DNA of 64,000 bases, from contig NZ_NPMN01000010.1 of the NCBI RefSeq assembly GCF_002266425.1, forward strand, positions 62,001 to 126,000. Direction: 5' to 3'. Positions 1-10,182 of the stretch are shown one piece after another. Made by a program: the position numbers and the translations under genes. Origin of the DNA: Tissierella sp. P1 (GTDB taxonomy: Bacteria > Bacillota > Clostridia > Tissierellales > Tissierellaceae). Each line of letters opens with the position of its first letter. The first letter of the stretch is position 1. The notes beneath the pieces are model-generated. The model saw nothing but the letters and a program-made list of their open reading frames with translations. It ran no database searches and had not been told where the DNA came from.

Positions 1-879
1 CTTCGTGGTGTAGAGGGAGAAATAGATACTGTTTTCAATGAAATAAAGATAAATCTTCCCTTTGGAGCTTATGTAGAGAATATAAAGCCAAATGAAGTGG
101 AGTATGAGCCTAAGAAGAGTACTACATCCATAGTGCCTGCACCTACTATTTTAAGAAGCTTTGAAGACGAAAATATATATAAAATAGTACCTTATCCGGC
201 AGATAATACAGTGGAATACAATATAAAAATAAACTATGTGGAAGCAGGGGGAAACAGTGAGATTACTGGATTTTCTATAGAGGGACATACTGGGAAAATA
301 GATAAAAATTCAATAACTCTCAATATACCAGAGGACAAGACTGAAAAGCAATTTAAAGAGGAATTAAAGGGTAAAATTCCAAAGATAAATTGGACAGGAA
401 AATCAATAGACCCTATGCCTAATGGAAAAAATAACTCCCTGGAAGATTATTTAAAGGATTATGTCCTCTCAGATGAAGCAGGTAATGTGAATACCTATAT
501 TGTAAAATTCATCGGAGGCAACGGAGGGGTAGCCCCTGAGAATCCAGATAAAGATAAGATAGAGATTATCTCCTTTACTATAAATGGAATAAACGCAACT
601 ATAGACAACGAAAGTGGAAGGATTTTCATAGAGATTCCCTTTGAAATGGAAAATTATAGGGTGTTTCCTATAATCGTAGTAAGTAAGGATACTAGCATAT
701 ATCCTGACTTAAGTCAGTCCATAGATCTAAGAAAAAATAATGTATATACCCTCCAAAAAGGAGATATCTATAAGCAGTATAGCCTCATAGTAAGAAGAAC
801 GGAACCAAAGCCTTCTACATTACTATGGAGGTATATGGAGGAAAATTTGGATATACCCTATTATCAAAGAGTTGATTAA
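1..879 (+). CDS. Large secreted repeat protein, C-terminal part (5' end outside window)
   Basis: The reading frame is open from the first base, so the gene begins upstream of the window; the first internal ATG at 97 is not the start. The visible 292 residues hold beta-sandwich-like segments of the cadherin-like/DUF5018 type: a short 'ITGFSIEGHTGKID' unit and a second 'IISFTINGINATIDNESG' unit, the form of tandem extracellular adhesin modules. The protein ends without a visible LPXTG motif or C-terminal membrane helix, so the attachment mode is unknown. It lies 23 bp upstream of a second large surface protein and in line with an ECF transporter cluster. I do not recognise a specific function; a surface or corrinoid-capture accessory role is only inferred from context. 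Confidence 0.6.
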   Translation, partial: LRGVEGEIDTVFNEIKINLPFGAYVENIKPNEVEYEPKKSTTSIVPAPTILRSFEDENIYKIVPYPADNTVEYNIKINYVEAGGNSEITGFSIEGHTGKIDKNSITLNIPEDKTEKQFKEELKGKIPKINWTGKSIDPMPNGKNNSLEDYLKDYVLSDEAGNVNTYIVKFIGGNGGVAPENPDKDKIEIISFTINGINATIDNESGRIFIEIPFEMENYRVFPIIVVSKDTSIYPDLSQSIDLRKNNVYTLQKGDIYKQYSLIVRRTEPKPSTLLWRYMEENLDIPYYQRVD

Positions 880-902
880 AAAAGTATAAAGGATGATGTT
901 AG

Positions 903-3900
903 ATGAAAGAGAATATAAGAAAGATTCTTAGTTTATTTTTGACGGGAATATTGCTTTTTGGTAGTATTCCTACATATGCTAATTTCACAGAGGGAAATAT
1001 AATCTTAAACAAAGAAGAATTAGGACCTCGTGGAATTACAACTCTCAGCAAAGAAGGATTTACATTAAAAATAAAAGTAACCATTGCAAATGGGCTTAAA
1101 TCACAAGTATATGTAAATGATGAATTATATAGTTCAATTGTAACTATGACAGTGAAGAATGGAGATAAGATAAATCTAAAAGCAGGACAAGGAGAAAATG
1201 AAAGATTTGTTCAATGGACTGCTCAGTATAAAAAAGGAATGAATACCGTTAGACCAAATACTTCATTTGGGTCCCAGAAGGATTTAGAAACTACATTTAC
1301 TGTAACTGATGATCTAAAGAATGCAAAGAATAATGAGCTTACAATAATTGGAAATTTTACAGCAGTTAAGCCTGTGAGTATAAGGGTTGAACCATTAGAT
1401 GTAGAAGGATTGAGCGCTGAATCCGAACAGAATGGAGTGATAGTTGGGGAAGATATAGTATTATCGGCAAAATGTGAAAATGAAGACTATCAATTTTCAT
1501 TTTGGGAATTGGATAAAGCTGCAATACATCCTGAACTTATAAATAAAGATGTGAATATAAATGCCCCAAACATGAAATTTATAATTGATCCAATCATAGG
1601 GAGATATAATGAATTTAATATTATTGCACATTTTGAAGAAAAATCAAATCCTAAAGTGAAGATAAAGGATATGACAACTAAAGATGTAGAAATATATTAT
1701 GCAGAAGAATATAAATTACCTAAAACTGTTGAAGTGGAAATGACCGATGGAAAAAAAAAGAATTAGATGTAGAATGGACAATGAACCTTGTTGATTCTTA
1801 CAGAATAGGAACACAAACCTTTTATGGAGCTATATTTGGATATGGCGGAAATCCATATGTTGTATTAAACCTAACAGTAAAGGAAAGAGATAAAACTAAT
1901 TCTCAAATACAATTAAATATAAATAGTATTGACAAGGTTAAAGATCCCACATTAAAAATAGGAGTTGTTTCGGGAGAGGAATTAAAAGGAACTATAACTC
2001 TGGAGAAAGGTAAAAATGAAATAGCAGAGATAAAAGCAATAGATGGCGAAAAAACTAGGTTTAGAGAATGGAAGGCCAGTGGTCTACGAGCTTATGAAAA
2101 TGAAGAGTTTAATGATCTTTTAGGGAATCGCTTAGATCCTATGACTACATTTAGAATAGATGATAGATTATTTGGGTTAGATAAAAATAGAGTTGATATT
2201 AAAGCAAATTTTGATTTTTTTAATAATATTAAGGTTGCAACTAATTATCCCGATATTCCTGAACTTAAGGCAACTTCTAGCCATGAAAAGGCGGTTAAAG
2301 GGGATAAGGTCAGATTAACAGCTACCTCTGACAATAAGAACTATAAGTTTTCAGGGTGGAAATTTTATCCTATTATTGTAGGAACAGGAACGCCTAATCC
2401 TGATGTAGATTTGAAAGCTTCAGAAATAGAATTTGAAATGATAGAGATACCTGGACTCGAATTAGAAATAACTGCATACTTTGAAGAAAAACAAGATTTG
2501 ACAATAAAGCGAATAGATGGAATAAAGGCAGAAGCATATGTAGGAGAGGAGTATAAATTACCGGAAGAAGTAAAAGCAATAATGAGTGATGACAGTGAAG
2601 CCTTTGTAAAAGTAACAAGTTGGAATCCTGAGAAAGCAGATACAAGTAAAGCTGGAACTCTACCGTTTTTCGGGAAAGTAGATGGTTATAGTCCTGTTGT
2701 AAGTTTAAAATTGACAGTGAAGGAAAGGGAGCAGGAAACTATAATCTCCATAGAGGATATTGAAACAAGTATAGAAGTAGGTGAAGGCTATCAGCTTCCT
2801 AAAACAGTAACTGTAAAGATGAGTGACAAGACAAATAGAGAAATGCCAGTTATATGGACGCCAGATACTGTGGATTTAACAAAGATAGGAGAGCCACAGA
2901 TATTTACTGGAACAGTAGCAGGATATGATAGAGAAGTTAAATTAACATTAACAATAAAAGAAAAAGAGCCTATAGAAGAGATTTTGGAAATAAAAGCAGT
3001 AGAACTTTTAAAAGATGGACAACTTGTTGCAAAAGGACAGATTAGTGGTAAAGAAATTACCATTCCCCTTCCAAAGGATATGAATCAAGAGGAAATAGAT
3101 AGCATAGGTATAGGAGGATATGTTCTTAAAATTACAGCTACAGATGGAGTAACTATAGAGCAGGAAGATGGATATAAAGGGCCATTCTGGCAAGAGGGAA
3201 AGGCAATTAATATCATATATGCAGATACTCCGACTAAGTTCATACTTCATGGTGAAAACAGTACAGAAGAATATGTTCTAACTATTAAAGTTTCGGCAGA
3301 GGAAAAACAAAAATACACAATAAACTTCAACACCAATGGGGGAAATAGTATTTCATCTCAAGAAATAGAAGAAGGTAATAAAGCTATAAGACCTAGTAAT
3401 CCCATTAAAAATGGTTATACATTTGTAGATTGGTATAAGAATTCAAACTTAACTCAAGTTTTTGACTTCAATACTCCTATAAATGAAAATATAACCTTGT
3501 ATGCAGAATGGGAAGAGGTTAAGGCTGATCAGAATGAATTCATAATTATATTTGATAGTATGGGGGGAAGTAGTGTCAGTTCACAGAATGTAATAGAGGG
3601 ACGAACAGCTATCCAGCCAAAGGACCCGATTAGAAACGGATATAGGTTTATAAACTGGTATACAGAATCCAGCTTAAATAATATATTCAATTTCAATACA
3701 TCTATTACAAAGGATATAAGTCTATATGCAAAATGGGAGAAGGCAGAAGAACCTACAACAGAACTTCCTAGAATCATAAGATTTTCATTGCTAGGATATG
3801 AAGGTTCAATAGATGATAGAAATGAAAGAATTACAATAAGTCTTCCATATAATATAGAGCTTAGAAATTTAGTACCAAGTATAACTATATCAGAAGGAGT

Positions 3901-4744
3901 TACTATTTCACCAAGTAAAGACGTAGCACAAGATTTTAATAGAACTGTTTATTATACAGTATATGGAGCAAATAATACTCAGAAGACCTATAGGGTGGTA
4001 ATAAATATGCCAACAGAAAGAGAAGAGTCTCGCTATTGGGATGATTATTATGAAAACTATAAGAAAGAGCGAGACGATTATTACAAAAAAAGGGGAGAAA
4101 TTTCTTGGTGGGAATTAGCTAAGGAAGCTAAAGAAAAAAGAGCAGAAGAGGAATTAAAAATACAAGCAGAAAGAGATGAGAAGCTAATACTGAAAGAGAG
4201 GGCAAAGATTTTAAATGATGTAGGTAAGATTGGGTCAAGAGCTAGAAATAGTCGTAGCTCCTTGATGATAAATGATCGCTTTAACCATATAGAGATTATG
4301 CCTACTGTAGCTGACTTTAAACCAGAATTCAGCAATATAATAACTATACCTAAGGATGTTCTGACAGTATTGTCTAATGGAGAATATGAATTCATAAAAT
4401 ATAGCACTGGAGTTGTAAATATAGAGATATACCCCTTTATGGAAACAGCATCTGGATTAAAACTAAATCTATGTGATGTATCTAAGGATATACGAGATAA
4501 ATGGAATAAAGTAAAGGGGAATGGCTATATATTTCAAGTAGAATCAGATTCTACTAAGGGCGGATTTTCCTATGAATTGAATTTGGAAAAACAATATCCG
4601 GCTGAAAAGCTTAGATTTGTAAAATATAATTATATGAAAGGCAACTTTGAAGATGTTCCTCCAGAAAAATGGTATGTATTCGGTGGAAAACTCCGTTGCG
4701 ACAAAGTTTCAGCAGGGATTTACGGAATAATCTATAAAGACTAG
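903..4744 (+). CDS. Giant secreted adhesin-like protein with Big_4 and InlB repeats; one frameshift at an A9 run
   Basis: It is read as one gene of about 1280 residues, interrupted by a -1 shift at nine As (1751-1759). Residues 1-27 form a signal peptide (hydrophobic stretch LFLTGILLFGSIP). Three bacterial Ig-like (Big_4) modules, each with a 'Y.LP..V.V.M.D' signature, follow; the first is split exactly at the shift. Two InlB/Listeria-Bacteroides repeats (TINFNTNGG..., IIFDSMGG..., ending LYAEW/LYAKW) come next, then a DUF5018-like unit, a charged coiled coil rich in Glu and Lys near 4020-4200, and a C-terminal beta domain. The frame after the shift continues the Big_4 module without a gap, so the two open frames belong together. 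No sortase motif is seen. It probably acts at the cell surface upstream of the ECF uptake genes. The shift may be a sequencing error, a pseudogene mutation or programmed slippage. Confidence 0.7.
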
Positions 4745-4753
4745 AATATCAGT

Positions 4754-4978
4754 AATGCACAATTCACAGTTCACAATGCACAATTTAAAAGATATAAAGA
4801 TTAAATTCGCTGTTTTAATTGGGCATTGTGAACTTTAAGCAAGGTACTAAAATGGTAGTTTCCAATTTTGTGTATATTGCTTAGCTATTTATAGTTGTCT
4901 CTCGGGATGTAATTCTGTAGTTCTTTATGGGTTTTTCATCTAATAAATTGTGAACTGTGCATTGTGAATTGTGAATTT
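4754..4978. repeat. Intergenic element bounded by inverted CACAATTCACA / TGTGAATTGTG modules
   Basis: About 225 bp between the adhesin and the next gene contains no ORF. The left edge (4754-4786) is built of CACAATTCACAGTTCACA-type modules. The right edge (4945-4978) carries the opposite orientation, TGTGAACTGTGCATTGTG and similar, so the two edges can pair. An extra TGTGAA module lies near 4825-4834. The same modules recur at 13396-13497 and 18972-19037, so this is a dispersed family. No transposase is seen. It may be a small non-autonomous element or a hairpin-forming repeat. Confidence 0.6.
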
Positions 4979-5005
4979 AAATATGCAGATAAGGAAGGTT
5001 TTTAT

Positions 5006-6025
5006 ATGAAAAATAGAATAAAAAGATTATGGTCAATTATTTTCATTATAATAATAAGCACTAGCCTTATATCATGTGCTTCTCCAACATCTTCGACTGA
5101 TTATAATATAGAAGAAAGAATAGCAGAAACAGCTAAGTTTATGCAGGAGATTATACCTAATCCAACAATATCCTCAATAGGAGGAGATTGGACTGTAATG
5201 TCTCTAGCAAGGGCGGATATAGAAATTGATGAAAGCTATTTCGAAAATTATTATGATAACGTTGTAAAGACTCTAGAAGAAAATCAAGGTATACTTCATG
5301 AAAGGAAATATACAGAATATTCTAGAGTTATCCTTGCTTTGACTGCCATTGGAAAAAATCCGGTAGATGTTGCAGGATATAATCTGCTTGAAAAGTTAGC
5401 AGATTATGAAAAGGTGATATTTCAAGGAATAAATGGTCCAACCTTTGCCCTATTAGCTTTAGATTCTAAAGACTATGAGATTCCTTTAACTCCAGAGGTG
5501 AAGATTCAAGCAACAAGAGAAATGTATATAGATAATATTTTAGAAAGACAATTAAAAGATGGGGGATTTTCCATAACAGGGGATGATAATGCAGATCCTG
5601 ATATGACAGGAATGGTATTGCAGGCTTTAGCCAAATATGAGGATATCCCTAGAGTGAAAGAATCCATAGATAGAGCAGTTGAATGTTTGTCTCAGATTCA
5701 GTTAAAGGACGGAGGGTACGAGAGCTGGGGAGCTACTAATTCCGAATCTGTGGTACAGGTAATTATGGCATTGACAGAGTTGGGCATTGAGCCAAATGAC
5801 AGCAGATTTATAAAAAATGGCAAAACCTTAATAGATAATCTGATGACCTTCTATGTAGATGGCGGAGGGTTTATGCATATAAGAGAAGGAGAAAAGGAAA
5901 ACGGTGGAGCACAAGCAGGAGCAGTAGACCCTATGGCAACGGATCAGGGGATGTATGGAATAGTAGCATATGAAAGGTATATGAACAAGAGGAATAGCTT
6001 TTATAACATGACTGATGCCAATTAG
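5006..6025 (+). CDS. Lipoprotein with alpha-toroid (prenyltransferase/squalene-cyclase-like) repeats; intrinsic-factor alpha-domain-like
   Basis: The 339-residue protein starts at the ATG preceded by AAGGAAGG; an in-frame ATG 42 bp upstream lacks a ribosome site and would spoil the signal peptide. A lipobox LISC near residue 22 predicts lipid anchoring outside the membrane. The body has repeats with the QLKDGGF / QLKDGGYESWG signature of alpha6/alpha6-barrel proteins (prenyltransferase beta subunit, squalene cyclase, and the alpha domain of intrinsic factor and transcobalamin). The next gene encodes a DUF4430 domain, the family of the intrinsic-factor beta domain, and the following three genes encode an ECF transporter. 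I infer an exported corrinoid-binding subunit; substrate choice is not proved by sequence. Confidence 0.7.
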   Translation: MKNRIKRLWSIIFIIIISTSLISCASPTSSTDYNIEERIAETAKFMQEIIPNPTISSIGGDWTVMSLARADIEIDESYFENYYDNVVKTLEENQGILHERKYTEYSRVILALTAIGKNPVDVAGYNLLEKLADYEKVIFQGINGPTFALLALDSKDYEIPLTPEVKIQATREMYIDNILERQLKDGGFSITGDDNADPDMTGMVLQALAKYEDIPRVKESIDRAVECLSQIQLKDGGYESWGATNSESVVQVIMALTELGIEPNDSRFIKNGKTLIDNLMTFYVDGGGFMHIREGEKENGGAQAGAVDPMATDQGMYGIVAYERYMNKRNSFYNMTDAN

Positions 6026-6060
6026 CTATAAGTTAAGATATAGATTAGGGTGATAAAAAG

Positions 6061-6753
6061 ATGAAAAATAGAAAATTTAAAATAGGAATATTTTTAATTT
6101 TTGTATTGACTATTACTTTCTTTTACGGTGGAAATAAGGAAATTCATCCCCTTGATTATACTGAAATCATAAATCAAGATAGAGTAAATGAAGAGCAAAA
6201 ATCCGAGAAAGAAAAAGTAATAGGAGAAGACAATAATAAAGATAATAAGGATAAATATTTAACAGACCCAGTTCCAGAAGGAAAGCCGAAACCCGTTGAA
6301 TGGCAAGATATAACCATAAATAAAGAAAAGCAGCTAACTACAACTTTGTCCGTCACATGTAAGACCATATTAAATAATATGGGGCTGTTTAATGAGGATA
6401 AGATGGAGGTATTACCAGAGGATGGAATTATTTATCCGCCTCAGGAAGTGAACTTCTATGAAGGAGAATCTGTATTTGATGTTCTTCTCAGAGAGATGAA
6501 AGAAAACAAGATTCATATGGAGTTTGTAATGACTCCAATATATAACAGCCATTATATAGAGGGAATAAATAATATATATGAGTTTGACTGTGGAGAATTA
6601 AGCGGATGGATGTATAAGGTCAATGATTGGTTTCCCAATTATGGAGCCAGCAGATATCTATTAAAGGACGGAGATGTAATAGAATGGATTTATACTTGTG
6701 ATTTAGGCAGGGATATAGGCGGCAGCCTCACTGTTACAGGAGGAGAAGAATAA
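6061..6753 (+). CDS. Exported DUF4430 protein (transcobalamin-like C-terminal domain)
   Basis: The 230-residue protein has an N-terminal hydrophobic anchor (residues about 7-24, IGIFLIFVLTITFFYGG), a charged Glu/Lys/Asn linker, and a C-terminal DUF4430 domain of about 120 residues. The domain carries the signature SGWMYKVNDWFPNYG followed by YLLKDGDVIEW. DUF4430 is the family that includes the beta domain of intrinsic factor/transcobalamin. No lipobox Cys is evident, so it probably stays as a membrane-anchored or released protein. It lies 35 bp after the alpha-toroid lipoprotein and its stop overlaps the start of the ECF T subunit, so the genes are co-transcribed. It probably forms, with its neighbour, a two-piece vitamin-capture unit. 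Confidence 0.75.
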   Translation: MKNRKFKIGIFLIFVLTITFFYGGNKEIHPLDYTEIINQDRVNEEQKSEKEKVIGEDNNKDNKDKYLTDPVPEGKPKPVEWQDITINKEKQLTTTLSVTCKTILNNMGLFNEDKMEVLPEDGIIYPPQEVNFYEGESVFDVLLREMKENKIHMEFVMTPIYNSHYIEGINNIYEFDCGELSGWMYKVNDWFPNYGASRYLLKDGDVIEWIYTCDLGRDIGGSLTVTGGEE

Positions 6754-7646
6754 TGTATGATAGTTTTTCTAGTTTTCATCCTATAGTAAATTTTTTATAT
6801 TTTTTAGTTGTGTTAATCTTTAGTATGTTTTTTATGCATCCCATATTTCAAATCATAGCCTTAATATCGGCTATTACCTATTCAATGATGATAAAGGGAT
6901 TAAGAAAAGGTATAAAAATCAATATTGTATATATGCTCCCTATGCTGTTGTTTATGGCATTTCTAAATCCTTTGTTCAATCATGAAGGAGTTACCATATT
7001 ATTTTATCTAAAGGATGGAAATCCTATTACATTTGAATCCATACTCTACGGCATAGCTTCAGCAACCATGTTTATTACAGTTATTATATGGTTTTCCTGT
7101 TATAATGCAGTTATGACATCAGATAAGTTCATCTATCTCTTTGGTAGGATTATACCTTCATTATCTTTAATTTTTTCAATGATTCTCCGATTCGTCCCAA
7201 GATATTTAGAACAAATAAAGATAATTTCCAATGCTCAGAAATCCATTGGAAGAGATTTGTCTCAGGGAGGGATTATTAAAAGGGCTAAAAATGGAATAAA
7301 GATATTATCCATAATGACCACATGGGCATTGGAGAACTCCATTGAAACAGCAGATTCCATGAGAGCAAGGGGCTACGGATTATCTGGTAGGACTAGTTTT
7401 TCTATATTTTCTTTTGATAATAGGGATAAGATAGGAGTTTCGGCTATAATATTGTTGGTATCGATTATCCTGATGGGTGCTTTTAAAGGTGAAAATACAA
7501 TTAAATTCTTCCCATCTATTAAATTTAGCGAAATAACAGAATTCAGCATATTCATATATATAGTATATTTAATATTATGTATGCTGCCAGTGATTATAAA
7601 TATTCAGGAGGCAATTCGATGGAAATCTATAAAATCGAAAATTTAA
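6753..7646 (+). CDS. ECF transporter transmembrane (T) component
   Basis: This 297-residue polytopic membrane protein has about six hydrophobic segments and the coupling-helix motif of EcfT proteins (SMRARGYG near 7356-7379), through which T subunits contact the ATPases. Its start overlaps the DUF4430 stop by one base, and its end overlaps the ATPase gene by 28 bp, indicating translational coupling. It forms the scaffold of an energy-coupling-factor importer in the inner membrane. The dedicated arrangement T - double A - S suggests a group I (single-substrate) ECF system. Confidence 0.85.
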   Translation: MYDSFSSFHPIVNFLYFLVVLIFSMFFMHPIFQIIALISAITYSMMIKGLRKGIKINIVYMLPMLLFMAFLNPLFNHEGVTILFYLKDGNPITFESILYGIASATMFITVIIWFSCYNAVMTSDKFIYLFGRIIPSLSLIFSMILRFVPRYLEQIKIISNAQKSIGRDLSQGGIIKRAKNGIKILSIMTTWALENSIETADSMRARGYGLSGRTSFSIFSFDNRDKIGVSAIILLVSIILMGAFKGENTIKFFPSIKFSEITEFSIFIYIVYLILCMLPVIINIQEAIRWKSIKSKI

Positions 7647-9289
7647 GTTTTACATACCCTTTAATGGAGAAGAAGGCATTAGATAATATAAATCTTACAA
7701 TCAATACAGGAGAATTTTTAACTATATGTGGGAAATCAGGCTCAGGGAAGAGTACCTTTATTAGACAATTAAAAAGCATACTTGCGCCTCATGGAAAAAA
7801 GGAAGGTGAAATATATTTTTTTGGACAAGTTTTATCAATGGTAGAAAATCGAATTCAGGCTTCTCAAATTGGATATGTACTTCAAAGTCCAGATAATCAA
7901 ATAGTAACAGATAAAGTTTGGCATGAATTGGCATTTGGTCTTGAAAGTCTAGGCTATGATAATAGGACTATCCGAATTAGAGTAGCAGAGATGGCTAGTT
8001 TTTTTGGTATCCATACATGGTTTCATAAAAAGGTAACTGAGCTTTCAGGAGGACAAAAACAGATTTTAAATTTAGCAGGGATAATGACAATGCAGCCTTC
8101 TGTATTGATATTAGACGAACCTACCTCCCAGTTAGATCCTATTGGAGCCTCTGAATTCATCGGAATAATAAAAAAGATTAACCAAGAATTGGGGACAACC
8201 ATAATAATAACAGAACATAGGCTAGAAGAAATAATTCCAATATCTGATAAGGTTATAGTTATGGATGAAGGACGTATTATCAGTGAAGGTATGCCAGAAG
8301 AAGTAGGTAAGGATTTACATAGAAATAATAATCCAATGTTTTACAGTATGACATCAGCTATGCAGATATACACGGGAGTGAAAAATCAATTGCCCTATCC
8401 TATTACTGTAAATGAGGGAAGAAGGTGGATTGATTCTTTTATGAAAGGAAAAAAAGATATAAGAGTTCAACCTTCAATGGAAGGGCAGGGGGAGAAAAAG
8501 AATACAGTAATAAGTCTCAAAGAGGTGTGGTTTAAGTATGATAAAGGTATGCCAGATACTATTAAGGGTATGTCTATAGAAGTAAAAGAGGGAGAAATCT
8601 ATTGTATTTTAGGAGGAAATGGTACTGGTAAGACTACTACATTATCAATTATCTGTGGAATATTAACTCCCTATCGAGGTAAGGTATTTATATGGGATGA
8701 GAATTTAGCAAAGATGAGTACCAAGGAAAAATTTATCAACAATTTAGGAGTATTACCTCAAAATCCCCAAAGTCTATTTGTGAAAAAGACAGTTGAACTG
8801 GATTTATATGAGATATTGTCAGACTTAAAACTTTCTAAGGATGAGAAGTCTCATAAGATTAAAGAAATAGCAAAACTCACTGAAATTGAGAATTTACTGA
8901 ATCAGCATCCCTATGATTTAAGCGGAGGAGAACAGCAGAGGGCTGCTCTTGCCAAAATACTATTATTAGAACCTAGAATACTACTGCTGGATGAACCTAC
9001 TAAAGGCCTAGATAATTTTTTCAAAGATAAATTGGCAAGAATCTTAAAGGCTCTAAGTAATAAAGGAGTTACAACTGTAATGGTATCTCATGATATAGAG
9101 TTTTGTGCAAAGTATGGTGACACCTGTGCTATGGTCTTTGATGGAAATATAGTTAGTTCTAAGCCTACAAAGGAATTTTTCGCCGGAAACAGTTTCTATA
9201 CCACATCTGCCAATCGTATTGTAAGACATATTTGTCCAGAGGCAGTAACTATAGAGGATGTGATTAAATTATGTCAAGAAAGTATCTAG
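7619..9289 (+). CDS. ECF transporter double ATPase (A1-A2 fusion)
   Basis: The 556-residue protein contains two complete ABC ATPase domains. The first has Walker A GKSGSGKST (residues 38-46), signature LSGGQKQ and Walker B VLILDEPT. The second has Walker A GGNGTGKTT (about 332-340), signature LSGGEQQ and Walker B ILLLDEPT. I place the start at the ATG preceded by CAGGAGG rather than at an ATG 42 bp upstream. The fused layout equals the EcfA/EcfA' pair of other Firmicutes. It powers the T and S subunits encoded on either side. The last 19 bp overlap the S-component gene. Confidence 0.9.
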   Translation: MEIYKIENLSFTYPLMEKKALDNINLTINTGEFLTICGKSGSGKSTFIRQLKSILAPHGKKEGEIYFFGQVLSMVENRIQASQIGYVLQSPDNQIVTDKVWHELAFGLESLGYDNRTIRIRVAEMASFFGIHTWFHKKVTELSGGQKQILNLAGIMTMQPSVLILDEPTSQLDPIGASEFIGIIKKINQELGTTIIITEHRLEEIIPISDKVIVMDEGRIISEGMPEEVGKDLHRNNNPMFYSMTSAMQIYTGVKNQLPYPITVNEGRRWIDSFMKGKKDIRVQPSMEGQGEKKNTVISLKEVWFKYDKGMPDTIKGMSIEVKEGEIYCILGGNGTGKTTTLSIICGILTPYRGKVFIWDENLAKMSTKEKFINNLGVLPQNPQSLFVKKTVELDLYEILSDLKLSKDEKSHKIKEIAKLTEIENLLNQHPYDLSGGEQQRAALAKILLLEPRILLLDEPTKGLDNFFKDKLARILKALSNKGVTTVMVSHDIEFCAKYGDTCAMVFDGNIVSSKPTKEFFAGNSFYTTSANRIVRHICPEAVTIEDVIKLCQESI

Positions 9290-10002
9290 AAAGTGATTCT
9301 TTAAATCCTAGAACCTTGGTCTCAGCAATGATTATTTTATTGCTGATTCCGATCACCATTTTTTTTGGAATGTACTTTTTAAATGACAGAAAATATTATT
9401 TTATCAGTGTTTTAATTATCATTTACACCATGATTCCATTCATAATGATATTTGAAAGTCAAGAGCCTCGGGCTAGAGAATTGGTTCTTATTGCAGCATT
9501 AACAGCTATAGCTGTAGCAGGAAGAGGTGCCTTTTATATGATCCCTCAATTTAAGCCTGTCGTGGCTATTGTAATTATTACTGGAGTATCACTTGGAGCA
9601 GAATCGGGTTTTCTTGTAGGTGCAATGACTGGATTTGTGTCTAATTTTTTCTTTGGGCAGGGTCCGTGGACACCATGGCAGATGTTTTGCTTTGGAATAA
9701 TAGGATTTCTAGCAGGTATATTGTTTCAAAAGAGAATTATCAAGAAAACAAGATTTTCTTTATGTATTTATGGTGGATTATCTACACTTTTCATATACGG
9801 TGGAATTATAGATATTGGAAGTCTTTTAATATTTACTTTTAATTTTTCATGGAAAGCCTTATTAGCAACTTATATTTCAGGGTTTTGGTTCAATATTGTT
9901 CATTCTATTTCTACAGTTTTTTTCTTATTCTTTATTTCTCAGCCAATGATTGAAAAGCTAGATAGAGTCAAAATTAAATATGGTCTTATTGAGATAGAGT
10001 AG
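9271..10002 (+). CDS. ECF transporter substrate-binding (S) component, CbrT-like
   Basis: The 243-residue integral membrane protein has six or seven hydrophobic helices and an acidic/Arg loop (ESQEPRARELV) before the segment LIAALTAIAVAGRGAF, typical of ECF S components. The WTPWQMF motif and general layout resemble the S subunits assigned to cobalamin (CbrT type), but substrate cannot be read with certainty from sequence. The neighbouring alpha-toroid and DUF4430 proteins are the main reason to favour a corrinoid. It starts inside the ATPase gene with GAGGATG as ribosome site. Confidence 0.75.
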   Translation: MSRKYLESDSLNPRTLVSAMIILLLIPITIFFGMYFLNDRKYYFISVLIIIYTMIPFIMIFESQEPRARELVLIAALTAIAVAGRGAFYMIPQFKPVVAIVIITGVSLGAESGFLVGAMTGFVSNFFFGQGPWTPWQMFCFGIIGFLAGILFQKRIIKKTRFSLCIYGGLSTLFIYGGIIDIGSLLIFTFNFSWKALLATYISGFWFNIVHSISTVFFLFFISQPMIEKLDRVKIKYGLIEIE

Positions 10003-10034
10003 TATTGGAGATAAATTTTTATTAGTTTAGGACC

Positions 10035-10070
10035 GTGTATATTTGATAATAATAGGGAATATACACATTA
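10035..10070 (+). terminator. Hairpin after ECF cluster
   Basis: A perfect 9-bp inverted repeat, GTGTATATT (10035-10043) and AATATACAC (10058-10066), is followed by an A/T-rich run. The stem is weak and lacks a clean T tract, so it may be a poor terminator or an operator. Confidence 0.45.
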
Positions 10071-10099
10071 TTATTTCATATGTACGAGTTCATATGCTA

Positions 10100-10128
10100 T
10101 TGATTTTATGCTCTCACTATGTTAAAAT
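10100..10128 (+). promoter_or_regulatory. Sigma-A promoter for secG
   Basis: TTGATT (10100-10105), a 17-bp spacer and TAAAAT (10123-10128) lie 55 bp upstream of the secG start. Confidence 0.6.
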
Positions 10129-10182
10129 AGTAATGTTTTAGGGGATATGTTACTATCTACTATATTTGTAGGAGGTGTAAAT

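Noticed and set aside
4754..4978. Insertion sequence
   Set aside because: No transposase ORF or clear target duplication could be seen.
4964..5005. N-terminal extension of the alpha-toroid lipoprotein
   Set aside because: It derives from the repeat arm and lacks a ribosome site; the start at 5006 gives a normal lipoprotein signal.
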